Below are positions 6,209 through 14,588 of a DNA stretch of 15,158 nucleotides, piece after piece. The stretch covers positions 1-15,158 of the forward strand of contig JANXVV010000463.1 of assembly GCA_025351525.1 (NCBI GenBank), written 5' to 3'. Under the pieces are notes generated by a model. That model saw only the letters and a list, made by a program, of their open reading frames with translations. It had not been told where the DNA came from and did no database searches. Positions within the stretch are counted from its first letter, which is position 1; each line of letters opens with the position of its first letter. The DNA comes from Humisphaera sp. (GTDB lineage Bacteria > Planctomycetota > Phycisphaerae > Tepidisphaerales > Tepidisphaeraceae). Made by a program: the position numbers and the translations under genes.

Positions 6209-7504
6209 TCACCCCATATGCTTAATCATCTCACTCGCAAACTCACTGCACTTCACTTCCTTCGCCCCTTCCATCAACCGCGCAAAATCATACGTCACGG
6301 TCTTCGCGGCGATCGCCTTATCCAAACCGGTGAGAATCAGATCCGCCGCTTCCTGCCATCCTAAAAACTCGAACATCATCACGCCGGACAGAATGACCGA
6401 GCCGGGATTGACTTTGTCTTGGTTGGCATACTTGGGGGCGGTGCCGTGCGTGGCTTCAAAAATGGCATGACCGGTGATATAATTGATGTTGCCTCCCGGC
6501 GCGATGCCGATCCCCCCCACCTGGGCGGCCAGCGCATCGCTGAGATAGTCGCCGTTCAGATTCAACGTCGCGATCACGTCAAAATCCTCCGGGCGGGTCA
6601 GCACCTGCTGGAGCGTGATATCCGCGATGGCGTCTTTGATGATGATGCCGTTGGGCAGTTTGCACCACGGGCCGCCGTCGATCTCGACCGCGCCGAATTC
6701 ACGTTTGGCGACGCCGTAGCCCCAGTCGCGGAAACCGCCCTCGGTGAACTTCATGATGTTCCCCTTGTGGACGATCGTCACGCTTTTGCGGTGATGCTGA
6801 ATCGCGTATTGGATCGCCGACCGCACCAGCCGTTCCGTCCCGATGCGGCTGACGGGTTTGATCCCGATCCCCACCTCAACCTTCGCCTCGCTCTCCCCCG
6901 TCCAACCGGCGGTCGCACCCTTCGTGCCGAAACGGATTTTCTTGAATTCCTTCGGGAAATTCTGCTCCAGAAAGTCGAGAACCTTCTGTGCATCCGCCGA
7001 CCCGGCGGCATATTCAATCCCCGCGTAAATGTCTTCGGTGTTCTCGCGGAAGATCACCATCTCCACCTTTTCCGGATGCTTCACCGGTGACGGCACGCCC
7101 GTAAAATACCGCACCGGGCGAAGGCACACATACAGATCGAGCATCTGCCGCAACGCGACATTCAGCGACCGAATCCCCCCGCCCACCGGCGTGGTCAGCG
7201 GTCCCTTGATGCCCACCAGAAATTCCTGAAACGCCGCCACCGTGTCGTCCGGCAGCCAGTTGTCAAACTTCTTGAACGCCTTCTCTCCCGCGAACACTTC
7301 CATCCACGCGATTTTGCGGGTGCCGTGGTACGCCTTCTCGACCGCCGCATCAAACACGCGCACGCTGGCGTTCCAGATATCCGGCCCGGTGCCATCCCCT
7401 TCGATAAACGGAAGGATTGGATTTGCGGGAACCGTCAGCTTTCCGTTGCTGACCGTGATGGCGGTGCCGTGGGCGGGAACGACGACATTCTTGTAGGCGG
7501 GCAT
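6209..7504 (-). CDS. icd: isocitrate dehydrogenase (NADP+)
   Basis: This 431-residue TCA-cycle enzyme oxidatively decarboxylates isocitrate to 2-oxoglutarate, making NADPH in the cytoplasm. The sequence is close to the E. coli type (416 residues). It has the substrate segment GGGIRSLNVALRQ with Ser113, YVCLRPVRYF, the ENTEDIYAGIEY loop, and metal-binding acidic residues in the GDYLSDALAAQVGG stretch. NADP preference is indicated by HGTAPKYANQDKVNPGS (the Lys-Tyr that contact the 2'-phosphate) and by TYDFARLM with the matching Tyr and Arg. GGAG (complement of 7511-7514) lies six bases before the ATG, which fixes the start. A candidate promoter sits at 7546-7574. The enzyme is complete and ordinary. 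Its neighbours are not other TCA-cycle genes. Confidence 0.97.
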   Translation of the reverse strand: MPAYKNVVVPAHGTAITVSNGKLTVPANPILPFIEGDGTGPDIWNASVRVFDAAVEKAYHGTRKIAWMEVFAGEKAFKKFDNWLPDDTVAAFQEFLVGIKGPLTTPVGGGIRSLNVALRQMLDLYVCLRPVRYFTGVPSPVKHPEKVEMVIFRENTEDIYAGIEYAAGSADAQKVLDFLEQNFPKEFKKIRFGTKGATAGWTGESEAKVEVGIGIKPVSRIGTERLVRSAIQYAIQHHRKSVTIVHKGNIMKFTEGGFRDWGYGVAKREFGAVEIDGGPWCKLPNGIIIKDAIADITLQQVLTRPEDFDVIATLNLNGDYLSDALAAQVGGIGIAPGGNINYITGHAIFEATHGTAPKYANQDKVNPGSVILSGVMMFEFLGWQEAADLILTGLDKAIAAKTVTYDFARLMEGAKEVKCSEFASEMIKHMG

Positions 7505-7529
7505 GCGATTCTCCGTGGATTTTCCAGAA

Positions 7530-7548
7530 CTTTTCCGAAGGGGAAAAG
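7530..7548. other. hairpin in the icd upstream region
   Basis: CTTTTCC (7530-7536) and GGAAAAG (7542-7548) are perfectly complementary, with a five-base loop. Read on the minus strand, the hairpin starts inside the proposed icd -10 box and would form the very 5' end of the transcript, or a stem in read-through RNA from the delta-60 gene. It is not followed by a U-run. Confidence 0.4.
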
Positions 7549-7574
7549 GTATGGGAATCCCCGTGAAACGTCAA
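7546..7574 (-). promoter_or_regulatory. candidate icd promoter
   Basis: On the minus strand, TTGACG (complement of 7569-7574, five of six consensus bases) is followed after 17 bases by TACCTT (complement of 7546-7551). Transcription would start near 7539, giving a leader of about 35 bases that includes the GGAG ribosome-binding site. The -10 is weak but the -35 and spacing are good. Confidence 0.45.
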
Positions 7575-7619
7575 AGCCGTTGCAGACAGTCGTTGCTTCA
7601 AATGACAAAGACCCGATTC

Positions 7620-10600
7620 TCAACGGTGGTGGCGACGATGCAGGTGATGCGCTCGCGCAAGATGCTTGCCCGCCACGCTGTCCACCGCCGGTTGAACCGC
7701 CGCGATGACCGGTGCGGCTGAGAATGTTCGCACGGCCGAAACGGGCGATGTCCCCGAGATGGATGCAAGCGTCACTGCCGGGCCAAACACAGTCCCGCTG
7801 TTATAATTCCCGGCACCGCTGAAGATCTGCAAATCCACATCGTTTACTTTCCCGTCATGATTCAAATCCCCCGCCAGCCAGCCATACGGCGTGGAAGCCG
7901 CGCCATACGCGCCGATCCCACTGGAGATTTGCAAATCGAAATCATCCACCTTGCCGTCGAAATTCAGGTCGCCGTATAAAGCCGCCCGCACCAGAATTTG
8001 TCCCGCGGCAATGATCGGCGTCCCCGGCCCGCCCGGCAGATTCCCCCCGCCCGTCAGCGCCGCGATATCTGCGCCGTTGAGGTATCCCACCGACACATGG
8101 AAATCCGGGCTGGCCTCGTTGTGCGAGGCGATCGCATCGGCACTGGTGATCCCGCCCACCCCATTCCAGTTGCCGATGCCCGAAGCGTCGGCGTTGTAGC
8201 CGTTCTTCAGATAGGTCCGGATCAGACTCCCCGGCGTGACGGCGTTATCCACCAGCAACCAGTTCTTGCCGAGATCCAGCTTGCCCCCACCCGCAATCGA
8301 AAACGCATGAACCGAAAGCGTTTTGCGCGTGGCCGCGATGATGCTCGCATTGCCACCGTTGATCGTGAGACCGGCCAGATGCTGATCCGTCGCAAACGTC
8401 GCATTCGCCCCGGTCTGAACGGTGACCGAAACATTCGGCGTAGTCCCGATGGCCGTGTCGGCGTCAACCGTAAAGTTGCCACCCGTCAGATTGATCGAAT
8501 CATTCCCACCGCTCCCGCCATGAAACTGAATCGCCTGCACGTTGGCGGCGGCGATGGGGACATTGCTGAACGTGCCGCCGGTGAAGGTGAGACCACTTGC
8601 ATTGGCGGTCAGGGTGTCATCGCCGGAGGTGCCGATTAGGGCGACGGTGTTGACGCCCGCCCCGCCGTCGAAGCTGATGCCGCCAGCGGTGAGGGGGTTG
8701 CCGTTCGAGAAATCGAGGGTGAGGGTGTCGTTATCGGTCTGCCCCGTTATTGCAAGAACGGAAAGCTGCGTATTAGGAATCTGTTTTGAAGCGGTGCCCG
8801 TTCCAGGAGTCAAAGAATCGATCCAAAAATCGGCGTGAGTACCATCCGCATTTTTCCGGAGGTATACCGTGTTGTTGCCGGACGGAAGGGGTAGGTCTCC
8901 GGCGAGCGGCGACCAGGCAGAATTGGATAGGCTTTGAAAGGCCTGAATTCGATAGGTGTAGAGGATGCCCGGTGTCAGGCCGCTATCGTCATAGGTAGTA
9001 TCGCCGGAGTTGGAGGTGGCTCCAACTGTGGTGAATGCAATTCCATCCAAGGACCGTTGAACGCGGGTTTTGTCGAGGCTGCTGATAGTGGCCCAAGCGA
9101 GATGCGCGGTTGTGGAGGTGGGTGCGGTGACGGTTGGAGCAGGGGGGATATAGGGACGGAATGAAAAGATATAGTTGTCGCCGCCAATGCCATCCGCATT
9201 CCCGTCGAGCATCGCACCTGCGGCATTCCGGACGCCGGAGGACAGCAGTGTGGCTGTATAATTTTCGTCTGCCGGCAGGGGGGGCAGCACGAAAGTCGCG
9301 GTGTTTGAGGCGAGATCATAACTAACGTTTGTCGCCTTTAGGTGGATGTTGCGGAGGGTATCTACGAACACGAGAGAGCCGACTGACAAACCGGCACCCA
9401 CATTTTGATTCAACGTGAAGCTGATCGCTGCGAGATCCGGACGCAGACTCGCACTCGTGACCTTCGGGGGAATGGACGTTTCACCGTCCGTGCCCATAAG
9501 TCGAACGGCATTCCAGTTGGCGGACTGGTAAATATCGGCCTCGACCGCCGTGATTCTTCCGGTGGAGGTTACGAATGCCTGAGTGAATTGGTCGGAACCG
9601 CCAAAGTCTATTGATGCACTACCGGCCACACCGAATGAAGTGTCGAGTTGACCGGAGGCCAATAGCCGGAGCATGCATGCATCATTGTTACGGGTTCCAA
9701 GGGCCAATATCTTACCGGCGGGTGTGACGGTGACGGCGCTGGGATTGAATGGCGTTGTGACGGAAGCCGTCCCCGAAGTTCCAAACGATGAGTCCACCAA
9801 GCCTGCTGCCGTAAAGCGCGTAATGGACAGCGCTGTACTCGGTGTCTGCCCACTGACATAGAATCGACCGGTGGAATCCGAAACAAAATCTCGCGCGCTG
9901 AAATTTGAAATGGCGGTTGCAACTCGTGAACCGTTCAGTCCGAAGGTGGTGTCAATCGTTCCGTCTGCGTTCAATCGTTCCATAAAGGGATAGCTGAGAG
10001 AACCGGTGGGTGTGACCTCTCCGCCAAGCATGATTTTTCCGTCTGGTTGAGCAATAAGATTGATGATGAAAGGAATTGAGCCGGGTACGGGCGCGTTGAG
10101 AAGACCGTTGTTGCCAAAGGATGAATCGGGGGTGCCATCAGGCAACAATCTCAGCAAATTCTTCGCGTCCGAGGCGAGAATCGATCCATCCGACTGGATC
10201 ACCACTCGAAACAGGTTTTCGTTGTTGCCCCCGTAGTCGAGTTGCTGAAAGCCACCGCTGCCAAACGAGGTATCCGGCGTGCCATCCGCATTGAAGCGGG
10301 CAACGGCGTAATCCGTCGGCACAGCAGCGCTGATCGCCGGATTTTCGGCAGATCCGACGGCGACAATCTTCCCATCGGCTTGAAGGACGACGGCATTTAC
10401 GGTTTGGTGCCGTACACCAAAATTAATGGTCCCTACCCCGTTGGTTCCAAATGCGGTATCGAGCGATCCATCGACATTCAATCGGGTGACTGCAAACTGC
10501 GCCGGAGTATCAGTCGACACTGCCCCGCCCATCACCAGTTTGCCATCCGGCTGCATCACAGACTTATAGCTTGGCCTCACCGAACGAGGTGCCGGAACGT

Positions 10601-11930
10601 CAGTCAACACGGAGCCGTCCATCCCAAGCGAGGGGTCCAGAGTACCGTCGGCTAGAATATGGGTCAGTGCGATATCCGGAGTTGAATTCCCGGACAGCAA
10701 CCCACCGCCCGCAAACCAAAGTGCGCCGTTTGTCCTGATGCCCAAATCGAATTTTGATGTTTGAGCGGTTAAGTCGGTTGGAAGAGGGCTATAGTCCACT
10801 CCGCCTGATCCGAAACCGAAATCGAGGGAACCGTCTACCAGCAGGTGGGCGACGAACGGAGCCGCGGCAGAGGCATCATATCCCGCCGCGAAGTACGATC
10901 CGTCAGTCTGAATCGCCAGGCGGGAGATCATGGCGGAGCTAATAGAGCCTTCGGAGATCGTCTGTGTGCCGGTGCCATTGAAACTGGTATCGAGAGTACC
11001 GTTGGCTAGCAACCGGGCGACGAAATTTTTCCCGGCCAAACCGATCGTTCCATCCGAACCGACTTGAATCACCGCAACGGAAGAGTTATTGGCCAAGCGG
11101 GTGAGAACCACCGTGCCACTGCTGCCGAACGCGGTATCCAGCGAGCCATCGGCTTTGAAGCGACGCACCGCCACCTGTTGCTGCACGAATCCGTTGTTAC
11201 CGGCGACAAGGATGGATCCATCCGTCTGTCCGATGGCGGTGGAGGCAACGAAGGTGGTTGTACTTCCAACCGGCACTTTTCCCCCGATACCGAAAGTAGA
11301 GTCGAGGGTTCCGTTGAAATTGAACCGCCACAGATTGGTTGTGGTCGCCACTATACACTTGCCGCCGGGCAATCCGATGATCGACGACAGCAATGGGTCC
11401 TGGAAGCTGGTGCCATCAGAGACCCATGATGGATCGTAGCTACCCGAGGGCGTGAATTTCTGAATGTTGAGATAGTATGCTGTCCCAACGCTCCGACTGT
11501 CACCGATGGCGATGATCGACCCATCGGGCAGAACCGTCATGTCTTGGACGCCCGACACCCAACCCAATTCCGGAAGACGAATCTGCCCTTTAACCCCAAA
11601 TGTCAAATCCGGTTGGCCCGTGGCAAGGAAGCGCGCCAGGACTGCGGTGTGAATTGGCAAGCTTGTGCCGATAACCGCGTTATCCGCGCCGACGACCATT
11701 CGGCCATCGCTCATCACGACCATACGCGTGGCCGTATCGTTGGCACTTTGCAGATAATTGACGGCTGTTTTTCCCCCGATACCAAATGAGGCGTCCAAGT
11801 CCGCCGCATTAAGATGTAGCCGCGATTCAAGCTTTTCGCACACTGCCGTCACGCGCTCAGTCCACACGCGAATACCTCGCTTCGGCTGTTTTGACGACGC
11901 ATCCTTCCTACCCGCTCCGCTTCGCATCAT
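7620..11930 (-). CDS. large secreted delta-60 repeat protein with FN3-like and dockerin domains
   Basis: This 1436-residue protein is probably extracellular. A basic N-terminus has no hydrophobic signal peptide and instead carries KLESRLHLNA (about 33-42), like the planctomycete extracellular-protein motif. Fourteen delta-60-type repeats follow (about 43-800), each marked by a variant of LDxSFGxxG; the third (SYDPSWVSDG) is degenerate. Next come an Ig-like region (about 823-927), a fibronectin-III-like domain (about 933-1020), a Gly/Asn-rich beta region with GGAGVNTVALIGTSGDDTLT, and a type I dockerin with calcium loops DLNFDGKVDDFD (about 1320) and DLNHDGKVNDVD (about 1354). The tail is His/Arg-rich (HLARAHHLHRRHHR). 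Repeats of this kind probably form beta-propellers. The substrate or binding partner is unknown. The start could be 11930 or 11927, behind a weak GGAA. It is transcribed in the same direction as icd, 115 bases upstream. Confidence 0.9.
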   Translation of the reverse strand: MMRSGAGRKDASSKQPKRGIRVWTERVTAVCEKLESRLHLNAADLDASFGIGGKTAVNYLQSANDTATRMVVMSDGRMVVGADNAVIGTSLPIHTAVLARFLATGQPDLTFGVKGQIRLPELGWVSGVQDMTVLPDGSIIAIGDSRSVGTAYYLNIQKFTPSGSYDPSWVSDGTSFQDPLLSSIIGLPGGKCIVATTTNLWRFNFNGTLDSTFGIGGKVPVGSTTTFVASTAIGQTDGSILVAGNNGFVQQQVAVRRFKADGSLDTAFGSSGTVVLTRLANNSSVAVIQVGSDGTIGLAGKNFVARLLANGTLDTSFNGTGTQTISEGSISSAMISRLAIQTDGSYFAAGYDASAAAPFVAHLLVDGSLDFGFGSGGVDYSPLPTDLTAQTSKFDLGIRTNGALWFAGGGLLSGNSTPDIALTHILADGTLDPSLGMDGSVLTDVPAPRSVRPSYKSVMQPDGKLVMGGAVSTDTPAQFAVTRLNVDGSLDTAFGTNGVGTINFGVRHQTVNAVVLQADGKIVAVGSAENPAISAAVPTDYAVARFNADGTPDTSFGSGGFQQLDYGGNNENLFRVVIQSDGSILASDAKNLLRLLPDGTPDSSFGNNGLLNAPVPGSIPFIINLIAQPDGKIMLGGEVTPTGSLSYPFMERLNADGTIDTTFGLNGSRVATAISNFSARDFVSDSTGRFYVSGQTPSTALSITRFTAAGLVDSSFGTSGTASVTTPFNPSAVTVTPAGKILALGTRNNDACMLRLLASGQLDTSFGVAGSASIDFGGSDQFTQAFVTSTGRITAVEADIYQSANWNAVRLMGTDGETSIPPKVTSASLRPDLAAISFTLNQNVGAGLSVGSLVFVDTLRNIHLKATNVSYDLASNTATFVLPPLPADENYTATLLSSGVRNAAGAMLDGNADGIGGDNYIFSFRPYIPPAPTVTAPTSTTAHLAWATISSLDKTRVQRSLDGIAFTTVGATSNSGDTTYDDSGLTPGILYTYRIQAFQSLSNSAWSPLAGDLPLPSGNNTVYLRKNADGTHADFWIDSLTPGTGTASKQIPNTQLSVLAITGQTDNDTLTLDFSNGNPLTAGGISFDGGAGVNTVALIGTSGDDTLTANASGLTFTGGTFSNVPIAAANVQAIQFHGGSGGNDSINLTGGNFTVDADTAIGTTPNVSVTVQTGANATFATDQHLAGLTINGGNASIIAATRKTLSVHAFSIAGGGKLDLGKNWLLVDNAVTPGSLIRTYLKNGYNADASGIGNWNGVGGITSADAIASHNEASPDFHVSVGYLNGADIAALTGGGNLPGGPGTPIIAAGQILVRAALYGDLNFDGKVDDFDLQISSGIGAYGAASTPYGWLAGDLNHDGKVNDVDLQIFSGAGNYNSGTVFGPAVTLASISGTSPVSAVRTFSAAPVIAAVQPAVDSVAGKHLARAHHLHRRHHR

Positions 11931-12002
11931 TTTCCATTCCCTAAGCTCCCGCGACCCTTGGCACTAAGCTCAAAAAGGTGCCACCCATCCAATGTGGGCG
12001 GG

Positions 12003-12031
12003 ATTATCACTAATTCCCTTGCCTAACTCAA
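12003..12031 (-). promoter_or_regulatory. candidate promoter of the delta-60 gene
   Basis: On the minus strand, TTGAGT (complement of 12026-12031, four of six consensus bases) and GATAAT (complement of 12003-12008, five of six) are separated by exactly 17 bases. Transcription would start near 11996, leaving a leader of about 65 bases. A short hairpin, TGGCAC with GTGCCA, lies in that leader. Confidence 0.55.
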
Positions 12032-12037
12032 GAAAAT

Positions 12038-12059
12038 AAAAAAAAATGACTCCCATTTT
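12038..12059 (-). terminator. weak candidate terminator of the sulfatase gene
   Basis: Two bases past the sulfatase stop, the minus strand reads AAAATG, GGAGT, CATTTT and then more T, giving a nine-T run in all (complement of 12038-12046). The six-pair stem is A/T-rich and weak, but the long T-run and the position fit an intrinsic terminator that would separate the sulfatase from the delta-60 promoter just downstream. Confidence 0.35.
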
Positions 12060-12061
12060 CA

Positions 12062-13531
12062 TCAATCCTCCAACTCGGAGGGGACGATGCGCTTGCCTTC
12101 CCAATACCACTCGCCGTCCTTTTCAACCAGCAGGCGGTCGGCGCTGCCGGGCACAGGTGGGGCGTTCACTTTGGGTAGCCATCGCGCGTGTTCGGCGATC
12201 ACGTCTGCATAGCGGGTGTCGGCGGCAAGGTTTGTCCACTCGTGCGGGTCGTGACGGTGGTCGTAGAGTTCCTCGGACCCATCCGCGTAGCGGATATAGC
12301 GCCAGTCTTCCGACCGCACGGCATGGTTGTTCTGATTGTGTGTGCTGATCGCCGGCCAGAGGCGCGGGGCGTTCACATTCTTCAACTGTGGCGCGAGGCT
12401 ATGTCCTTCCAGCCCGGGCCGGGCGGGTAGGCCGCATAGGTCTACCAACGTGGGGTACAGGTCCAGTAGCTCTGCCGGTTTAGCGCACTTTGCGCCGGCG
12501 GTGACTCCCGGCCCGGCGAAAATAAGCGGGATGTGCGTGGAGCGCTCCCAGAGCGAATTTTTCCCCGTGATGGCTTTTTCGCCGAGGTGCCAGCCGTTGT
12601 CCGACCAGAGCACGATGACGGTCTGGTCCGCGCGTCCGGTGGCTTCCAGCGCATCCAGCAATCGGCCCACCTGGCTGTCCATGAAACTGGTGGAGGCCAG
12701 ATACGCCCGCACCAGGGGACGCCATTGCCCGGCCTTTTTCAACCACGACAGCCGAGGCTCGGGCAACTTCCAGTTCAGATACCATGCGAACGGAGGCACA
12801 CCCTCGCGGTCGTTTTCCCTGACGTCCGGCAGGATGAGCGTTTCGGGCGGATATAGATCGAACCACTTGCGGGAGGCGAAGCACGGCACATGGGGCAGGC
12901 GGAATCCGCAGGCCACAAAGAATGGCTTGTCGCGGGGCAGGGCTTTGAGCTGCGCGATGGCGGCATCGGCGATCTTCCAATCCGCCTGATCCTCATCCCG
13001 CTCGGGAAAAATGCCCCAGTCCATGGCCCGAATATCCACGGGAGTGTGGACAAACTTCCGCGGCGGCATGGGCATGCCGGGCGCGGCACCCCAGACGCCA
13101 AACTCACGCGGCCGATCGGCGGGGGCAATCGAGCCATCGTGGTAGACTTTGCCGCAGGTAAAAGTGAAGTAGCCTTGCGAGCCAAAATACTGCGGGAGGG
13201 TGATGTGATTCTTCAGAGGTGCGACCTCGCGAACACCGGGGCGCAAAGCGTAGATACCGGTGGTCGACGGACGCAGGCCGGTCATCAGACTGCATCGCGA
13301 AGGATTGCAGAGCGGGGCCTGGCAGTGGGCGTTGGTGAACAGTGTGCCTCGGGCGGCGAGGCGATCGATGTTAGGGGTTTGAGCCTGGGGATGACCTCCG
13401 AGGCAACCGACCCAGTCATTGAGATCGTCGATGGCGATGAACAGGACGTTGGGCGTTTGAGGCGGTGCGGGGTCTGCGGCAAGGTGGGCCGTGAGGAGTA
13501 ACGAGGTTAGGAGGTAGACTGCGTAACGCGT
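12062..13531 (-). CDS. S1-family sulfatase, exported, start codon non-canonical
   Basis: This enzyme hydrolyses sulfate esters, probably from polysaccharides outside the cytoplasm. From the proposed start it has 489 residues. A signal peptide (about 1-19, YAVYLLTSLLLTAHLAA) is followed by the calcium-binding pair in IAIDDLNDW (Asp35/36), then CNPSR (75-79), whose Cys is converted to formylglycine by a separate enzyme. GKVYH, FRLPHVP, LWSDNGWHLGEK and KNSLWER are the other active-site motifs. The pattern resembles iduronate-2-sulfatase-like enzymes. The first ATG (13283-13285) lies after the catalytic Cys and would make a dead protein. Upstream the frame stays open back to the atpG end but has no ATG, GTG or TTG. 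ACG at 13529-13531 fits the signal peptide and has GAGG five bases before it. It may be a rare start, a mutated ATG, or a sequence error. Confidence 0.88.
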   Translation of the reverse strand, partial: TRYAVYLLTSLLLTAHLAADPAPPQTPNVLFIAIDDLNDWVGCLGGHPQAQTPNIDRLAARGTLFTNAHCQAPLCNPSRCSLMTGLRPSTTGIYALRPGVREVAPLKNHITLPQYFGSQGYFTFTCGKVYHDGSIAPADRPREFGVWGAAPGMPMPPRKFVHTPVDIRAMDWGIFPERDEDQADWKIADAAIAQLKALPRDKPFFVACGFRLPHVPCFASRKWFDLYPPETLILPDVRENDREGVPPFAWYLNWKLPEPRLSWLKKAGQWRPLVRAYLASTSFMDSQVGRLLDALEATGRADQTVIVLWSDNGWHLGEKAITGKNSLWERSTHIPLIFAGPGVTAGAKCAKPAELLDLYPTLVDLCGLPARPGLEGHSLAPQLKNVNAPRLWPAISTHNQNNHAVRSEDWRYIRYADGSEELYDHRHDPHEWTNLAADTRYADVIAEHARWLPKVNAPPVPGSADRLLVEKDGEWYWEGKRIVPSELED

Positions 13532-13536
13532 GGGGG

Positions 13537-13540
13537 CCTC
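13537..13540 (-). promoter_or_regulatory. Shine-Dalgarno site supporting an ACG start
   Basis: GAGG on the minus strand lies five bases before the ACG codon at 13529-13531. The spacing is ideal and places the start at the edge of a well-formed signal peptide, where ATG would be expected. Confidence 0.4.
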
Positions 13541-13553
13541 GTGGTACTTCGGG

Positions 13554-13576
13554 AAAAACCCGGCCCTCCGGGCCGG
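13554..13576 (-). terminator. intrinsic terminator of atpG
   Basis: On the minus strand, CCGGCCC and GGGCCGG form a seven-pair G/C-only stem with a three-base loop (complement of 13560-13576), followed by GTTTTT. It lies 44 bases past the atpG stop codon and about 13 bases before the GAGG proposed for the sulfatase, so it also sits in the sulfatase leader. Confidence 0.7.
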
Positions 13577-13619
13577 CGCTGAACGAGCATTTTGCTGAAT
13601 GTCGTGGTTTTTTGAGAGC

Positions 13620-14537
13620 CTAGTTCTTCATCGCTTCCACACCGCCCATGATCTCCGACAACTCCGTCGTGATCTGGCTCTGGCGGGCCCGGTTGTATTG
13701 CATCGTCAGGGTCTTGACCATCTTGTCGGCGTTGTCGGTGGCACTTTTCATGGCGATCATGCGGGCGACGTTTTCGCTCGTCGTCGCATCCAGGAAGCAC
13801 TGGAACAATGCGGTCTTCACCGTCTGCGGCAACAATTCATCGAGCAGTTGCTTGGCATCGGGGTAAAAATCGTAGGTGGTTTTGACGTCTGAATATGCCG
13901 TTCCGCCGGCCACTTTGGGCTGGGGCGATTCACTCTTCCCGCCCACGCCTGCCAACGGCAACAGGGTCATCACTTCCGGCTTCTGCTGGCCGGCGCTGAT
14001 GAAATTCGTGTAGGCAATGTAGACGGCATCGTACTTGGCATCGACGAATTCCTTCATGAAGAATTCGGCGACGCGCTCGACGTCCACGAACTTCGGCATG
14101 TCGCCGAACTGATCGTACTTCGCCGCGATCGGCCGTTTTTGATAGTTGAAATACCCGATCCCTTTTTTGCCGGAGACGTACAGATCGATCGCCTTGCCGG
14201 CGGTCTCCTGCTGGCGGATAAAGGCGGTGGAGGCGCGGAGCACGCTGCCGTTGTACGCCCCGGCGAGCCCGCGATTGCTGGTGATGACCACCAGCGCGAT
14301 GCGATTGGTTCGATCCGCGTCCGTCGATTGACGCAACAGCGGGTGTTTCACATCCCCCACGCTCGCGGCCAGTTCGGATACCAACTCCCGAACTTTCCTG
14401 GTGTACGGTTTGGTTCCGACCGCCCGCTTGAGCGATTTCTGGAACTTCGCCGTCGCGATCATCTGCATGGTCTTGGTGATCTTGCGGATGTTCCGAACCG
14501 CCTTGCGGCGTTTGACGATTGCACGTGCCTTGGCCAT
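13620..14537 (-). CDS. atpG: F-type ATP synthase gamma subunit
   Basis: The gamma subunit is the central rotor shaft of F1, linking proton or sodium flow through Fo to ATP synthesis in the alpha/beta hexamer. The 305-residue protein begins MAKARAIVKRRKAVRNIRKI and continues TKTMQMIATAKF. It has the conserved ITSNRGLAGAYN segment and ends with the diagnostic helix ENVARMIAMKSATDNADKM, then YNRARQSQITTELSEI. The length fits the family (E. coli 287). The frame extends upstream to 14591, but the family N-terminus identifies the ATG at 14535-14537; no Shine-Dalgarno site is seen. Normally atpG lies between atpA and atpD. Here the flanking genes are a sulfatase and a divergent Bax-inhibitor-like protein, so it is detached from the rest of the complex. 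Confidence 0.96.
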   Translation of the reverse strand: MAKARAIVKRRKAVRNIRKITKTMQMIATAKFQKSLKRAVGTKPYTRKVRELVSELAASVGDVKHPLLRQSTDADRTNRIALVVITSNRGLAGAYNGSVLRASTAFIRQQETAGKAIDLYVSGKKGIGYFNYQKRPIAAKYDQFGDMPKFVDVERVAEFFMKEFVDAKYDAVYIAYTNFISAGQQKPEVMTLLPLAGVGGKSESPQPKVAGGTAYSDVKTTYDFYPDAKQLLDELLPQTVKTALFQCFLDATTSENVARMIAMKSATDNADKMVKTLTMQYNRARQSQITTELSEIMGGVEAMKN

Positions 14538-14588
14538 AGCAATAGAGTGAAGGAAAAACCAAGGCTCTTGAAAAGCCCGATGGCAGGG

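Noticed and set aside
7998..8639. Plus-strand frame of 213 codons opposite the delta-60 gene
   Set aside because: Arg-rich antisense shadow of the C-terminal region of a gene with clear dockerin and repeat motifs.
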